The translations under genes and the position numbers were made by a program. 64,000 nucleotides of DNA from Dickeya poaceiphila (GTDB lineage Bacteria > Pseudomonadota > Gammaproteobacteria > Enterobacterales > Enterobacteriaceae): contig NZ_CP042220.2 in the NCBI RefSeq assembly GCF_007858975.2, forward strand, positions 3,968,001-4,032,000, in the 5' to 3' direction. Below, piece after piece: positions 24,812 to 34,390 of the stretch. The notes beneath the pieces were generated by a model that saw nothing but the letters and a program-made list of their open reading frames with translations, did no database searches and had not been told where the DNA came from. Each line of letters begins with the position of its first letter. The first letter of the stretch is position 1.

Positions 24812-25843
24812 GTGAAACCAACCAAGCGCGTCACAATCAGCGACATCGCCAGGCTGGCAGGTGTGTCTAAATCCACCGCCAGTCTGGTTCTCAATGGCCG
24901 CAGCAAAGAGTTCCGCGTTTCGGACGAAACCCGCGACCGGGTGCTGGCGCTGGCACAACAGCAATGCTATCAGCCCAGCATTCACGCTCGCTCTCTGCGC
25001 TCCAACCGCAGCAATACGCTGGGGTTGGTGGTGCCGGAAATGACCAACTATGGTTTTGCGGTGATCTCCCGTGAGCTGGAGTGCCTGTGCCGGGAAGCCG
25101 GGTTGCAGTTGCTGATCGCCTGTACCGACGAAAATGCCAGTCAGGAGATGATGGCGGTCAACAGTTTGATTCAGCGTCAGGTAGATGGCTTGATCGTCGC
25201 CTCCAGTATGCTGAGCGACGCCGAATACCAGAAGATCAACCAGCAGTTGCCGGTATTACAGTTCGACCGGGCAATCGGCGACTCTGACCTGCCGATGGTG
25301 GTGTCTGAAGCGGTGGAATCTACCGCCGCGCTGGTGGAAAACATTGCCCGCCAGCATCAGGACGAATTCTACTTTATTGGCGGTCAGTCCCGCCTGTCGC
25401 CCACCCGCGACAGACTGTCCGGCTTTATGCTGGGGCTGGAGCGCGCTGGCGTCGAGTGCCATCCGGAGTGGATTATTCGCGGCAACTATCATTCCAGCGC
25501 CGGTTACGAGATGTTCGCCCAACTGTGCGCCAGACTGGGCCGGCCACCCAAAGCGCTATTTACCGCCGCCTGCGGACTGCTGGAAGGGGTGCTGCGTTAC
25601 CTGAACCAACACAACCTGATGGACTGCGATATGCGGTTGTGCAGCTTTGATGATCACTATCTGTTCGACTGCCTGCCGATGAAAATCGACACCGTAGCGC
25701 AAGATTGCGAGACTCTGGCGCGCAATAGCTTTGAGATGATCAACACGCTAATTGAAGGGCGTCCGCTGACAGAAAGCCGCATCTACGTCCCAACCCGTCT
25801 GCACTGGCGTCATCCGAATTTCCACACCGATCCCCACCGTTAA
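24812..25843 (+). CDS. scrR: Sucrose operon repressor, LacI family
   Basis: This 343-residue repressor has a helix-turn-helix at about 7-30 ([20 protein letters not shown]) and a periplasmic-binding-like sugar domain. It closely resembles ScrR of plasmid pUR400, whose inducer is fructose or fructose-1-phosphate. The GTG at 24812 is chosen because it places the helix-turn-helix as in the family; a TTG at 24791 would add 7 residues. It is 49 bp after scrB and may be partly cotranscribed. Targets: the sites at 19098 and 20201. Confidence 0.95.
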   Translation: MKPTKRVTISDIARLAGVSKSTASLVLNGRSKEFRVSDETRDRVLALAQQQCYQPSIHARSLRSNRSNTLGLVVPEMTNYGFAVISRELECLCREAGLQLLIACTDENASQEMMAVNSLIQRQVDGLIVASSMLSDAEYQKINQQLPVLQFDRAIGDSDLPMVVSEAVESTAALVENIARQHQDEFYFIGGQSRLSPTRDRLSGFMLGLERAGVECHPEWIIRGNYHSSAGYEMFAQLCARLGRPPKALFTAACGLLEGVLRYLNQHNLMDCDMRLCSFDDHYLFDCLPMKIDTVAQDCETLARNSFEMINTLIEGRPLTESRIYVPTRLHWRHPNFHTDPHR

Positions 25844-25850
25844 CGGTGAT

Positions 25851-25881
25851 ATGGCCGCAGAATAAGGTTAACCGCGGCCAT
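25851..25881. terminator. Hairpin between convergent scrR and rhaD
   Basis: An 8-bp perfect stem (ATGGCCGC / GCGGCCAT) with a 15-base loop fills most of the 48-bp gap. It has no T run on either strand, so it is a weak terminator candidate. Confidence 0.5.
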
Positions 25882-25891
25882 CATCCTGGCA

Positions 25892-26719
25892 TTACAACTT
25901 GAATGTTTCTTTAAGCTCTTGCATATCCTGAGTACTCACGCCTTCAGGTTCGAAACCACTGGCCAGGCACATCAGATGCAGTTTGGCCCCTTTATTTGCA
26001 ACATCTATAAAATCAAACGCCTGCAATGCATCCACACCGGTGGCAACCGCACCGTGTTTTTCCCAGATAGCCACATCATGCTGACGCAACTGCGCTGTGG
26101 TGCCGTCCGCCATTTGCTGGCTGCCGGGCATACAGTAAGGCACAATGCCAATCCCGCGTGGAACAAAGGCACGGACTTCCGGCAACATCTGCCAGCAGGC
26201 TTGCGTGTAGGAAGCGCTATCATGGGCATAACGTGGATGATGTGACAATGCGATCAATTCTATCGGATGAGTATGCACCACACAGCGATCCGCGAGATTG
26301 GCTCGCTGCTTGTCCATGATGATCTCGACGTGGGAGATAAATTCGCTGGTCGGTTTATAATCCGGCTGGCCACGACCACCCCACAGGATGTGATAGCCAC
26401 GGGCCTGATCATCAATACGCAGTACACAGCCAGCCAGCTCCGGATCGCGCAGTTCGCGGATACGCTCGCCAGTGCCTTTGACAAAAAAAACATGACCGGC
26501 ACTGTCGGTAGGGAAAGCGCTGCTGCCGCCCACCATTGACAGTGGGCAGTGAGGGAAATCGTCAAGGTTGACCGGTGCGGCACCGAAAATATCAGTCAAA
26601 TCGACTGAGATGTTGCCGCCGTTGCGCTCAGCCCATTCGCGTTGCCACAGGTAGGTGGAGACTTCGACTACTTTTTCGATTTCAGCCAGTACGGCTGCAT
26701 TGAGTTCTATGTTGCGCAT
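25892..26719 (-). CDS. rhaD: Rhamnulose-1-phosphate aldolase
   Basis: This 275-residue class II aldolase cleaves L-rhamnulose-1-phosphate to dihydroxyacetone phosphate and L-lactaldehyde. ERNGGNISV (about 27-35), GYHILWGG and the zinc-binding HTHP motif are visible, as in RhaD. The start at 26719 has AGAGG 5 bp upstream; the longer frame to 26893 adds 58 unrelated residues. It lies downstream of the lactaldehyde-reductase-type gene on the same strand (222-bp gap with a hairpin), away from rhaBAT, unlike the E. coli rhaBAD order. Confidence 0.93.
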   Translation of the reverse strand: MRNIELNAAVLAEIEKVVEVSTYLWQREWAERNGGNISVDLTDIFGAAPVNLDDFPHCPLSMVGGSSAFPTDSAGHVFFVKGTGERIRELRDPELAGCVLRIDDQARGYHILWGGRGQPDYKPTSEFISHVEIIMDKQRANLADRCVVHTHPIELIALSHHPRYAHDSASYTQACWQMLPEVRAFVPRGIGIVPYCMPGSQQMADGTTAQLRQHDVAIWEKHGAVATGVDALQAFDFIDVANKGAKLHLMCLASGFEPEGVSTQDMQELKETFKL

Positions 26720-26851
26720 TACTACCTCTGCTGAACCTGAAGGGACATTAACGTTTGTCATGGTTCTGACTGTACACATTTGCCGACAAACCGACCTCAA
26801 ACCCTCAGCCAGCAATGACGGTGAGTTGGCAGAATTTTCAAGAGAACTCAC

Positions 26852-26885
26852 AGCACCATCCCATATCATCCTACGGGATGGTGCT
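26852..26885. other. Strong hairpin between the alcohol dehydrogenase gene and rhaD
   Basis: An 11-bp perfect stem (AGCACCATCCC / GGGATGGTGCT) with a 12-base loop lies 57 bp downstream of the dehydrogenase stop codon and 133 bp upstream of rhaD. It lacks a T run. It may stabilise the upstream message or reduce read-through. Confidence 0.6.
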
Positions 26886-26941
26886 ATCGCCATCTACACC
26901 ACAGGACAACCTGTCGCTCCTGGCTAAACGCAGTCTGGTAG

Positions 26942-28093
26942 TTAAAATGCAGCCTGATACATCGCCAACAATTCAGCCTTGCTGGCCACTCGCGGGGCAC
27001 AACCAGAACAAGGATCTGCCTGCGCGGCATCAACCCAGCCAGCCAGATCAGCCTCCTTGATGCCAAGCTCACGCAGGCCAGCCGGAATGCCGATAGCAGC
27101 AGACAAACTACGGATAGCCTCAATGGCGGCTTTGGCGGCGTCGGCCTGACTCATGCTGTGGGTATCCACGCCCATAGCGGCGGCGATGTCGGCAAAGCGA
27201 GCCTCCCGGACCTCCAGGCTGAACTCACACACGACCGGCAGCAAGATAGCGTTGCACACGCCATGCGGCAGGTTATGCGTTGCACCCGGCTGATGAGCCA
27301 GCGAATGCACATATCCAAGACCGGCACTGTTGAAAGCCATTCCAGCCAAAAACTGGCCGTGGGCCATCATTTCACGCGCCTTGATATCCTTGCCATTTGC
27401 AACGACCTGCGGCAAGAATTCAGCAATCACACGGATGGCAGCCAACGCGGAGTGGTCGGTCAGCGTGTGGGCACCGATGGAAACATAGGCTTCAATTGCG
27501 TGAGTCAACGCATCCATGCCGGTGGCCGCCGTCACCGATGCGGGCAAGCCAAGCATCATCGTCGGGTCATTGACTGCGATATCCGGAATCAGCGCCGGAT
27601 CGATGATGACCATTTTGACCTTGCGGCGGGTATCAGTGATGACAGCATTGCTGGTCACTTCGGCTGCGGTGCCGGAGGTGGTGCTGATGCAAGCCATAAA
27701 AGGACCGATATGCACAACGTTGCCAATCCCCTCAAAGTCGTAAATCGTTTTGTCCGGGTTTGCGACCAGAGCACGCACCGCTTTGGCTGTATCAATAGCG
27801 CTGCCGCCTCCAAAGCCGATTAGCGTATCGCATTCTCCATCCTTCCAGGCATCCAGAGCAGCATTAGCCACATGGTCGGTCGGGTTGGCCAAAACGCCGT
27901 CAAACACCACCGGAGTAAACCCATTGTCACGCAAATCGCTGATTAACCCATCTAGCAGACCAATGGTAATCAGCGCCTTTTCGGTCACGATCAGCGGACG
28001 ACGAGCCGGTTTGAGAGACATCTGTCGAACAAGTTCGTTCACCGCACCTTCACCAGAAAGGCTGACCTGAGGTAAGCACAGAGAGAAAGCCAT
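26942..28093 (-). CDS. fucO: Lactaldehyde reductase-type iron-dependent alcohol dehydrogenase
   Basis: This 383-residue group III alcohol dehydrogenase has the NAD(H) loop GFGGGSAIDTAKA (about 93-105) and the metal-binding region MDALTHAIEAY (about 193-203, with Asp and His ligands). The further His-rich LGYVHSLAHQPGATHNLPHG segment is present too. The closest family is FucO, which reduces L-lactaldehyde to 1,2-propanediol. Beside rhaD that role makes sense, since RhaD releases lactaldehyde. Iron-dependent alcohol dehydrogenases vary in substrate, so the specific role is inferred from context. Confidence 0.85.
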   Translation of the reverse strand: MAFSLCLPQVSLSGEGAVNELVRQMSLKPARRPLIVTEKALITIGLLDGLISDLRDNGFTPVVFDGVLANPTDHVANAALDAWKDGECDTLIGFGGGSAIDTAKAVRALVANPDKTIYDFEGIGNVVHIGPFMACISTTSGTAAEVTSNAVITDTRRKVKMVIIDPALIPDIAVNDPTMMLGLPASVTAATGMDALTHAIEAYVSIGAHTLTDHSALAAIRVIAEFLPQVVANGKDIKAREMMAHGQFLAGMAFNSAGLGYVHSLAHQPGATHNLPHGVCNAILLPVVCEFSLEVREARFADIAAAMGVDTHSMSQADAAKAAIEAIRSLSAAIGIPAGLRELGIKEADLAGWVDAAQADPCSGCAPRVASKAELLAMYQAAF

Positions 28094-28127
28094 AAAATAC
28101 TCCTTATTATCAATACAATGCTAAAAA

Positions 28128-28197
28128 CCTATCTCATCAGTGGCTTAGCGGTATTGCCGGTACGACATAAAAAGTAAAAGGCTCCTGATGAGATAGG
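28128..28197. repeat. 70-bp segment bounded by 13-bp perfect inverted repeats
   Basis: CCTATCTCATCAG (28128-28140) is repeated in inverted form at 28185-28197, with 44 bp between. Read on the minus strand it is followed by TTTTT, so it could terminate rhaS. The long loop and the transposon-end-like arms also fit a miniature inverted-repeat element. Confidence 0.65.
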
Positions 28198-28294
28198 CTC
28201 TCAGGATAAAGACAGGGTTATCTTATGCCTGTGGTGGAGGGAAACCTTGAAAACCATGCCAATGGTAAGGTTAATTTTGGCAAAGCATTCAAGA

Positions 28295-29125
28295 TTATTT
28301 ATAACGCTTGCGGTATTGCAATGGCGTCATATTAAATGCCTGATTAAATTTGCTGGAAAAATAATTGCCGTCGTTAAACCCACACTGAAAGGCAATATCA
28401 GTCACTGATTTTTGCGTGTGACTTAACAACCAGGAAGCCCGGCATAAACGAATACGGCCCAGGTAATTATTAGGCGTCAGCCCGGTATGTTCCTGAATAC
28501 GGCGGTTCAGAGTGCGCATCGGAATGGAAAACCATGCTGATAATTCGTTCCAGTCGATATCTTCACGATAATTTTCATTAATGTAATTAATGAGCGCCAT
28601 CAACCGTTCTCTGTCGTCCCGCTCCGCATCGCTCATCGTATGTTGCTGGTGCCGAGCCCGATATAACAGTACCGCCAATTGGGACAGCAGCGTCTCAATC
28701 ATCAGCGATGAATAGGCGTCCTGTTTGTCATTTTCTTCACCAATTTGGGTCAGTAATAACTCACTCTGCTGCTGTATACGGTGACTCAGCAGCATCCCAT
28801 TCCCCGTCGGGTGGCAGCTTTCCTTAAAAATCTTTTTCAAACCAGCGGCGTTATGGAATTCATCTGGACGAAATAACACGTTGGTAAGACACAAATTTTG
28901 CATCTTATCAAACATGTGGCTGTCATCTTCGCCAAGATAAAAAACACTACCGCGACTGATATGTACAGCACGGCCATCAGTAAGATGAATAGCGCAGCCC
29001 GATTTCACCAACACCAGTTCATGAAAAGAATGACAGTGCTCAGGAAACGGCTCCTGGGGTGAACGAGGCTGTATACTGATGGGCCGGTTAGTGTCGAAAA
29101 AATCGGTCTGTGATAAGCGGAACAT
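28295..29125 (-). CDS. rhaS: Rhamnose activator, AraC family
   Basis: This 276-residue protein has an N-terminal cupin (about 15-110; FPEHCHSFHELVLVKSG) and a C-terminal double helix-turn-helix (about 170-276; SVTDIAFQCGFNDGNYFSSKF). Length and sequence fit RhaS (278 in E. coli). Only one AraC-type regulator is present; no rhaR lies beside it. It is divergent from rhaBATM across 420 bp and upstream of the dehydrogenase and rhaD on the same strand. In Dickeya, RhaS is known also to activate rhamnogalacturonan genes (established knowledge). Confidence 0.92.
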   Translation of the reverse strand: MFRLSQTDFFDTNRPISIQPRSPQEPFPEHCHSFHELVLVKSGCAIHLTDGRAVHISRGSVFYLGEDDSHMFDKMQNLCLTNVLFRPDEFHNAAGLKKIFKESCHPTGNGMLLSHRIQQQSELLLTQIGEENDKQDAYSSLMIETLLSQLAVLLYRARHQQHTMSDAERDDRERLMALINYINENYREDIDWNELSAWFSIPMRTLNRRIQEHTGLTPNNYLGRIRLCRASWLLSHTQKSVTDIAFQCGFNDGNYFSSKFNQAFNMTPLQYRKRYK

Positions 29126-29200
29126 GTTTCAATCTCTCATGACGGACACCTCGTGATTACCTGAGTCGCCAAGGTAAGGTCAAACAACAACATCAGGTTC

Positions 29201-29216
29201 CGTGAACATCTTCACA
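29201..29216. promoter_or_regulatory. CRP-like site in the rhaS-rhaB region (proximal to rhaS)
   Basis: CGTGA-ACATCT-TCACA matches TGTGA-N6-TCACA at 9 of 10 positions and lies 76 bp before the rhaS start. Confidence 0.7.
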
Positions 29217-29401
29217 GAACTTCGTTTTTAACCATTCCGTCTAAAAAGAACACATTCTTGTTGATACAGCCTGGGCTTGTCAGTTAAACCTCCGCGCACT
29301 CGGAATGAGTGAAGGAGAGACATCTCCCACCGGTAACCGCCCACGGCAGTTCCGCGCCGAATCAGGCTTCACGAAGCACATTACATCATTCAAAAGTCTT
29401 T

Positions 29402-29417
29402 TATGACATCCATCACA
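29402..29417. promoter_or_regulatory. CRP-like site in the rhaS-rhaB region (proximal to rhaB)
   Basis: TATGA-CATCCA-TCACA matches the CRP consensus at 9 of 10 positions, about 130 bp before rhaB. Between it and the gene lies CCTCTCCTGGCAAG (about 29463-29476), which resembles a RhaS half-site. CRP upstream with RhaS next to the promoter is the E. coli rhaBAD design. Apart from these sites I see no gene in 29126-29545. Confidence 0.65.
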
Positions 29418-29545
29418 TAACTGCCATTAAATTTCATTTCTTGATTTTTATGCCAATCTACCAACCTCTCCTGGCAAGACAAATAAGGTAGCTTGCCGGT
29501 TCATTTTTTTAAAGTGTCGACATCGTAGATAACGGAGTCGGCACA

Positions 29546-31018
29546 ATGCCAGTGAATATTGCTGCTATAGATTTAGGGGCCTCCAGTGGCCGCGTAATAT
29601 GGGCCACTTACGATGAGTCTGACGGCAAATTAACGATGCAGGAGATGCATCGATTTGCCAATGGCATGGTCCATCGTCATGGACAAGATTGTTGGGATAT
29701 TGAAGACCTGCTGCAAAATATTTTGCAAGGCTTGACCAATATTGATGCCAACGGCATTCGTTTAGATTCGATAGGCATCGATTCCTGGGGCGTGGATTTT
29801 GTGCTGCTCGACAAGCACGGCGAGCGCCTGGGCGAAGCGGTCGCTTACCGTGATGAACGGACCACCGGCGTGCCTGAACAGATCATGCAGCGTATGTCGG
29901 CAGAGACCATTTATCAGCGTACCGGCATCCAGTTTCTCAAGTTCAACAGCCTGTATCAAATTCAGGCTGTTCTCAATGCCCAGCCAGAATGGCTGCCACG
30001 CGTCGAGCGCCTGTTACTGATCCCTGATTATCTGCACTACCGCCTGACGGGCAAATTCAGTTGCGAATACACCAACGCCAGCACCAGCCAACTGGTCAAT
30101 GCCCATACTCGTGACTGGGACCCTGAGCTGGTCGCGTTGCTCGGTCAGGCGGGTGCCTGGTTGCAGCCGTTGACTCCCCCCGGCACCACGCTCGGCGAAT
30201 GGACCAGCCCGTCAGGATATTCGACCAGAGTGATTCTGCCTGCCACCCACGACACCGGTTCAGCGATTGTCGCCACACCGCTGGAAGGGGCTGGGGCGGC
30301 TTACATCAGTTCCGGTACCTGGTCGCTGGTCGGCGTTGAACGCCGCACACCACTGACTGGCGCAGAAGCCCAAGCCATTAACCTAACCAATGAAGGGGGG
30401 GCGGATGGCACCTGCCGCGTGCTGAAAAACGTCATGGGTCTGTGGCTGGTGCAGGGACTGCAAAAACAGTGGCCAGAGCTGGACTTTGTCACCCTGACCG
30501 CTATGGCGGATCAAGCGACTCCGTTCGGTTTTCTCATCCAGCCGAATGATGATCGTTTTCTTAATCCGCCCTGTATGCGCATGGCAATTCAGGAGTATTG
30601 CAGAGAAACCGGACAGGGTATCCCGCAGACGCCGGCTGAACTGGTGCGTTGCGTCCTCGACAGCCTGGCACTCTGCTACGACGAGGTACTGCGCGAGATA
30701 GAGAGCGTCACCGGCGAGCGCATTCATACCCTTCATATCGTTGGCGGCGGTTCGAAAAACCGTGTGCTCAATCACCTGTGTGCCGACATCTGTCAGCGCA
30801 CTGTCGTTACCGGCCCTGTCGAGGCATCGGCGCTCGGCAATATCGGCTGGCAGCTTAAAGGACTCGGCATTCTTACGGATCTTGAAGATGTTCGGTGCAT
30901 GGTACGTCGCAACACACCGTTGGAAACCCTGTTTCCCCGCGAAGTGCCGAACCTGTCCGAACAACGCAAACGCTTTGCGGCGCTGTGCACCGATTCACAC
31001 ATTGAACGTACTCACTGA
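29546..31018 (+). CDS. rhaB: Rhamnulokinase
   Basis: This 490-residue FGGY-family kinase phosphorylates L-rhamnulose. Phosphate-binding DLGASSGRV (about 8-16) and the adenosine motif LHIVGGGSKNRVLNHL (about 394-409) are visible. It is first in rhaB-rhaA-rhaT-rhaM and lies 9 bp upstream of rhaA. A CGGAG ribosome-binding site precedes the ATG. Confidence 0.97.
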   Translation: MPVNIAAIDLGASSGRVIWATYDESDGKLTMQEMHRFANGMVHRHGQDCWDIEDLLQNILQGLTNIDANGIRLDSIGIDSWGVDFVLLDKHGERLGEAVAYRDERTTGVPEQIMQRMSAETIYQRTGIQFLKFNSLYQIQAVLNAQPEWLPRVERLLLIPDYLHYRLTGKFSCEYTNASTSQLVNAHTRDWDPELVALLGQAGAWLQPLTPPGTTLGEWTSPSGYSTRVILPATHDTGSAIVATPLEGAGAAYISSGTWSLVGVERRTPLTGAEAQAINLTNEGGADGTCRVLKNVMGLWLVQGLQKQWPELDFVTLTAMADQATPFGFLIQPNDDRFLNPPCMRMAIQEYCRETGQGIPQTPAELVRCVLDSLALCYDEVLREIESVTGERIHTLHIVGGGSKNRVLNHLCADICQRTVVTGPVEASALGNIGWQLKGLGILTDLEDVRCMVRRNTPLETLFPREVPNLSEQRKRFAALCTDSHIERTH

Positions 31019-31027
31019 GGAAGTTGT

Positions 31028-32287
31028 ATGAACCCTAATATTGAAACTGCCTTTACCCTGGCTCGTCAGCAGTATGCCGCGCTCGGTGTGGATGTGGATC
31101 ACGCTATCGCCACTCTGGCTACCATTCCAGTTTCCATGCATTGCTGGCAGGGAGATGACGTACAGGGCTTCGAAGCTAACGCGGGATCGCTGACCGGCGG
31201 CATTCAGGCGACGGGAAATTACCCAGGTAAAGCCCGCAATGCCACAGAACTGCGCCACGATCTGGAACTGGCCATGTCGCTGATCCCTGGCGCCAAACGT
31301 CTGAACCTACATGCTATCTATTTAGAATCCGATGTCCCGGTAGCCCGCGACAAGATAGAACCCCGCCATTTCGCCAATTGGGTAGAATGGGCCAGGAAGC
31401 AGGCCGTGGGCCTGGATTTCAACCCAAGCTGTTTTTCCCATCCCCTGAGCGCCGATGGCATGACACTCTCTCATCCAGACACCAGCATACGCCAGTTCTG
31501 GATTGACCATTGCAAAGCCAGCCGCCGTATTTCAGCTTACTTCGGCAAGGAACTGGGCACCCCGTCGGTAATGAATATCTGGATTCCGGATGGAATGAAG
31601 GATTTGCCTGCAGACCGCCTGGGACCGCGCCAGCGTCTGCTCTCCGCTCTTGATGAAGTGCTAACCGAAAAATTTGATGAAGCCCATCACATTGATGCAG
31701 TGGAAAGCAAGCTGTTCGGGATTGGCGCGGAGTCTTACACCGTTGGCTCTAACGAGTTCTATATGGGTTATGCCAGTTCACGCGACATCGCACTGTGTCT
31801 GGATGCCGGCCATTTCCACCCGACCGAAATCATCAGCGACAAGATCAGCGCCGCGTCGCTGTTTGTCCGCCATCTGCTGCTGCACGTCAGTCGCCCGGTA
31901 CGCTGGGACAGCGACCATGTGGTGCTTCTGGATGACGAAACACAGGCTATTGCCAACGAAATCGTACGTAACGAACTACTAAATCGCGTACACATTGGCC
32001 TCGACTTCTTCGATGCCTCGATCAACCGCGTCGCCGCCTGGGTGATCGGCACCCGCAACATGAAAAAAGCGTTGCTGCGTGCCTTGCTTGAGCCGATCAC
32101 CCGCTTACGCCGCGCTGAGCAAGAAGGCGATTACGCCACACGTCTGGGATTGATGGAAGAAACCCGCAGTCTTCCGTGGCAAGCGGTATGGGATTACGTC
32201 TGTGCCAGCGAAAACGTTCCGGTCGGCGCTGACTGGCTCAAGGTGGTTAAACAGTACGAACAAGACGTCCTGCACTTCCGCAGTTGA
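31028..32287 (+). CDS. rhaA: L-rhamnose isomerase
   Basis: This 419-residue TIM-barrel enzyme converts L-rhamnose to L-rhamnulose (E. coli 419). Family stretches include [15 protein letters not shown] (about 36-50), [27 protein letters not shown] and [11 protein letters not shown]. The metal-binding Glu, Asp and His residues in these blocks are intact. AGGAAG lies 5 bp before the ATG. It is cotranscribed with rhaB. A GC-rich hairpin (32305-32330) follows before rhaT. Confidence 0.98.
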   Translation: MNPNIETAFTLARQQYAALGVDVDHAIATLATIPVSMHCWQGDDVQGFEANAGSLTGGIQATGNYPGKARNATELRHDLELAMSLIPGAKRLNLHAIYLESDVPVARDKIEPRHFANWVEWARKQAVGLDFNPSCFSHPLSADGMTLSHPDTSIRQFWIDHCKASRRISAYFGKELGTPSVMNIWIPDGMKDLPADRLGPRQRLLSALDEVLTEKFDEAHHIDAVESKLFGIGAESYTVGSNEFYMGYASSRDIALCLDAGHFHPTEIISDKISAASLFVRHLLLHVSRPVRWDSDHVVLLDDETQAIANEIVRNELLNRVHIGLDFFDASINRVAAWVIGTRNMKKALLRALLEPITRLRRAEQEGDYATRLGLMEETRSLPWQAVWDYVCASENVPVGADWLKVVKQYEQDVLHFRS

Positions 32288-32419
32288 CAACGTCAAGCAG
32301 AACAGGATGCCCAGCCTGCGTCGGGCATCCAAACATTCAAAAAAGCAATGCCATAACCAAACCCGTGCCCTCTCACGGGCAAAACAAACACAATAAAACC
32401 CTACGCAAAGGAACCTCTT

Positions 32420-33448
32420 ATGTCCGCAATTGTTTCTGGAATCGGTTGGCACCTGGTCGGTGCCGCCTCAGCCGCATCCTTTTATGCACCCATCAGCAAA
32501 GTCCGTAAATGGTCCTGGGAAACCACATGGGCGTTTGCCGGTCTGTTTTCCTGGATTCTGGCACCCTGGCTTGTCACCTCCATGCTGATCCCGGATTTCG
32601 CCACGTTTTATAGTGTGGTAGATAACAAGGCTTTCTGGGGAATGTTCCTGTTCGGCGCGATGTGGGGAGTGGGTAACGTCAATTACGGTCTCACGATGCG
32701 TTACCTTGGTATGTCGCTTGGTATCGGCATTGCTATAGGTGTCACGTTGGTGGTCGGCACCCTGATGCCACCAATCTTGCGTGGCGAGTTTGGTCATTTG
32801 ATTACCACATCCAGCGGCCAGATAACCATACTGGGCGTCTTCGTTGCGCTGATCGGTATCGGTATCGTGACCTGGGCAGGTCACCTGAAGGAAATGGTGC
32901 TCGGTACCACGACTCAGGAATTCAACCTGAAAAAAGGGTTATTCCTGGCTGTCATGTGCGGCATCTTCTCATCTGGTTTTGCTTTTGGCCTGGAAGCAGC
33001 GGCCCCTATCAAGCAAGCATCGCTGAATCTAGGTATCAATCCGCTGTACGCCATGCTGCCGAGCTACGGCATCATTATGGGCGGCGGCGCAATTGTGAAC
33101 ATGGCTTACTGCTTTGTTCGTCTGGCGACCCGTCCAGAGCTGTCGATGCGCAACGATCTGTCTCAACCGGTGCGGAGCTTGTTGATCAATGGATTGCTGG
33201 CGGCGACGGGTGGCATTATGTGGTATCTGCAATTCTTTTTTTATGCCTGGGGCGAGGCCAGCATTCCGGAACATCTGTCTTTCGTGAACTGGATGCTGCA
33301 TATGAGCGGCTACGTGCTGTGCGGTGGAATTGTCGGCCTGCTACTAGCGGAATGGAAAGACGTGGGTTCTCGTCCGGTTCGCATCCTGAGTCTTGGCATG
33401 TTAGTGATAGTCGGAGCGGCTAATCTGGTCGGTATGGGTATGGCCTGA
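32420..33448 (+). CDS. rhaT: L-rhamnose/proton symporter
   Basis: This 342-residue permease of the drug/metabolite superfamily should have ten membrane segments, and it imports L-rhamnose with a proton. [20 protein letters not shown] and [12 protein letters not shown] at the N-terminus, and the [23 protein letters not shown] block, match RhaT. It lies 132 bp after rhaA and 25 bp before rhaM. In E. coli rhaT is a separate unit; here it sits inside the catabolic cluster. Confidence 0.97.
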   Translation: MSAIVSGIGWHLVGAASAASFYAPISKVRKWSWETTWAFAGLFSWILAPWLVTSMLIPDFATFYSVVDNKAFWGMFLFGAMWGVGNVNYGLTMRYLGMSLGIGIAIGVTLVVGTLMPPILRGEFGHLITTSSGQITILGVFVALIGIGIVTWAGHLKEMVLGTTTQEFNLKKGLFLAVMCGIFSSGFAFGLEAAAPIKQASLNLGINPLYAMLPSYGIIMGGGAIVNMAYCFVRLATRPELSMRNDLSQPVRSLLINGLLAATGGIMWYLQFFFYAWGEASIPEHLSFVNWMLHMSGYVLCGGIVGLLLAEWKDVGSRPVRILSLGMLVIVGAANLVGMGMA

Positions 33449-33473
33449 ACAGCCAGAAAATAAGGAATAGATC

Positions 33474-33788
33474 ATGATTCGAAAGGCATTTTTGATGTCG
33501 ATTCAGCCCGGACAAGATGCGGAATACCGCCGCCGTCATGACGAGATCTGGCCGGAACTCGCCGCCACACTTAAAGCACATGGCGCTCACAACTACAGTA
33601 TCTTCCTCTTCCCGCAAACATCGCAGTTGTTTGCCTATGTCGAGATTGAAAGTGAAGAACGCTGGAACGCCGTGGCTAGTACAGACATCTGCAAGGCATG
33701 GTGGGCTTATATGAAAGACATTATGCCTGCCAACCCGGATAACAGCCCGGTCAGTCATGAACTGTCCGAGATGTTTCATCTGGCATAA
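33474..33788 (+). CDS. rhaM: L-rhamnose mutarotase
   Basis: This 104-residue ferredoxin-like protein interconverts the alpha and beta anomers of L-rhamnose so that the isomerase receives its preferred form. [29 protein letters not shown], read across about 1-29, and the C-terminal LSEMFHLA are characteristic, and the catalytic His in [11 protein letters not shown] is present. Last gene of the cluster. An imperfect hairpin (CAGGCTGTG ... CACAGCCTG, 33825-33861) follows. Confidence 0.97.
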   Translation: MIRKAFLMSIQPGQDAEYRRRHDEIWPELAATLKAHGAHNYSIFLFPQTSQLFAYVEIESEERWNAVASTDICKAWWAYMKDIMPANPDNSPVSHELSEMFHLA

Positions 33789-33824
33789 GTGGTCCATTCA
33801 GTATCAATAAGCGTAAGCGCGTAT

Positions 33825-33861
33825 CAGGCTGTGTCACGTATTTATGTTGGGGCACAGCCTG
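33825..33861 (+). terminator. Hairpin downstream of rhaM
   Basis: A 9-bp perfect stem (CAGGCTGTG / CACAGCCTG) with a 19-base loop begins 36 bp after the rhaM stop. There is no T run, so termination is uncertain. Confidence 0.45.
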
Positions 33862-33966
33862 TATACGTAAAACTGACAAAAACAGTAGTAAGCATCTCTG
33901 GCAGTTTATTGACAGGTTGCAGGCAACCTAACCTCATCTACTCGATTTCAGTAAGTAAAACGCGTC

Positions 33967-34386
33967 TTAGCGCACTTTCTCCGCTCCCATCAGACCGATT
34001 TTGAGATACCCCGCGTCACGCAGCGAATCCATCATCCGCATCAGGGTTTCATAGTCCACGCTTTTATCTGCCTGAAAGAAAATAGTGGTGTCTTTATTAC
34101 CCTGCGTTTTGGCTTCCAGCACCTGAGCCAACGTGGCCTCGGTTACCGCATCGTCGCCCAGATAGAGCTGTTTATCCGCCTTCACCGTCAGGAACACCGG
34201 CTTTTGCGGGCGAGGCTGCGGCGTAGCGCTGGATGCAGGCAGGTTGACCCGCACGTCTACCGTCGCCAGCGGTGCTGCCACCATAAAGATGATTAACAAC
34301 ACCAGCATGACATCGATGAACGGCGTCACGTTGATGTCATGCATTTCACCGTTTTCACTCTGCCCGTCGTTCAGATGCATCGCCAT
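33967..34386 (-). CDS. exbD: TonB energy-transducing protein ExbD
   Basis: This 139-residue inner-membrane subunit couples proton-motive force to TonB. It has one membrane helix (about 24-44) in which DVMLVLLIIFMVAAP holds the essential proton-carrying Asp (Asp25 in E. coli numbering), followed by a periplasmic domain. It lies 4 bp downstream of exbB. Length matches E. coli (141). Confidence 0.97.
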   Translation of the reverse strand: MAMHLNDGQSENGEMHDINVTPFIDVMLVLLIIFMVAAPLATVDVRVNLPASSATPQPRPQKPVFLTVKADKQLYLGDDAVTEATLAQVLEAKTQGNKDTTIFFQADKSVDYETLMRMMDSLRDAGYLKIGLMGAEKVR

Positions 34387-34390
34387 CGGC

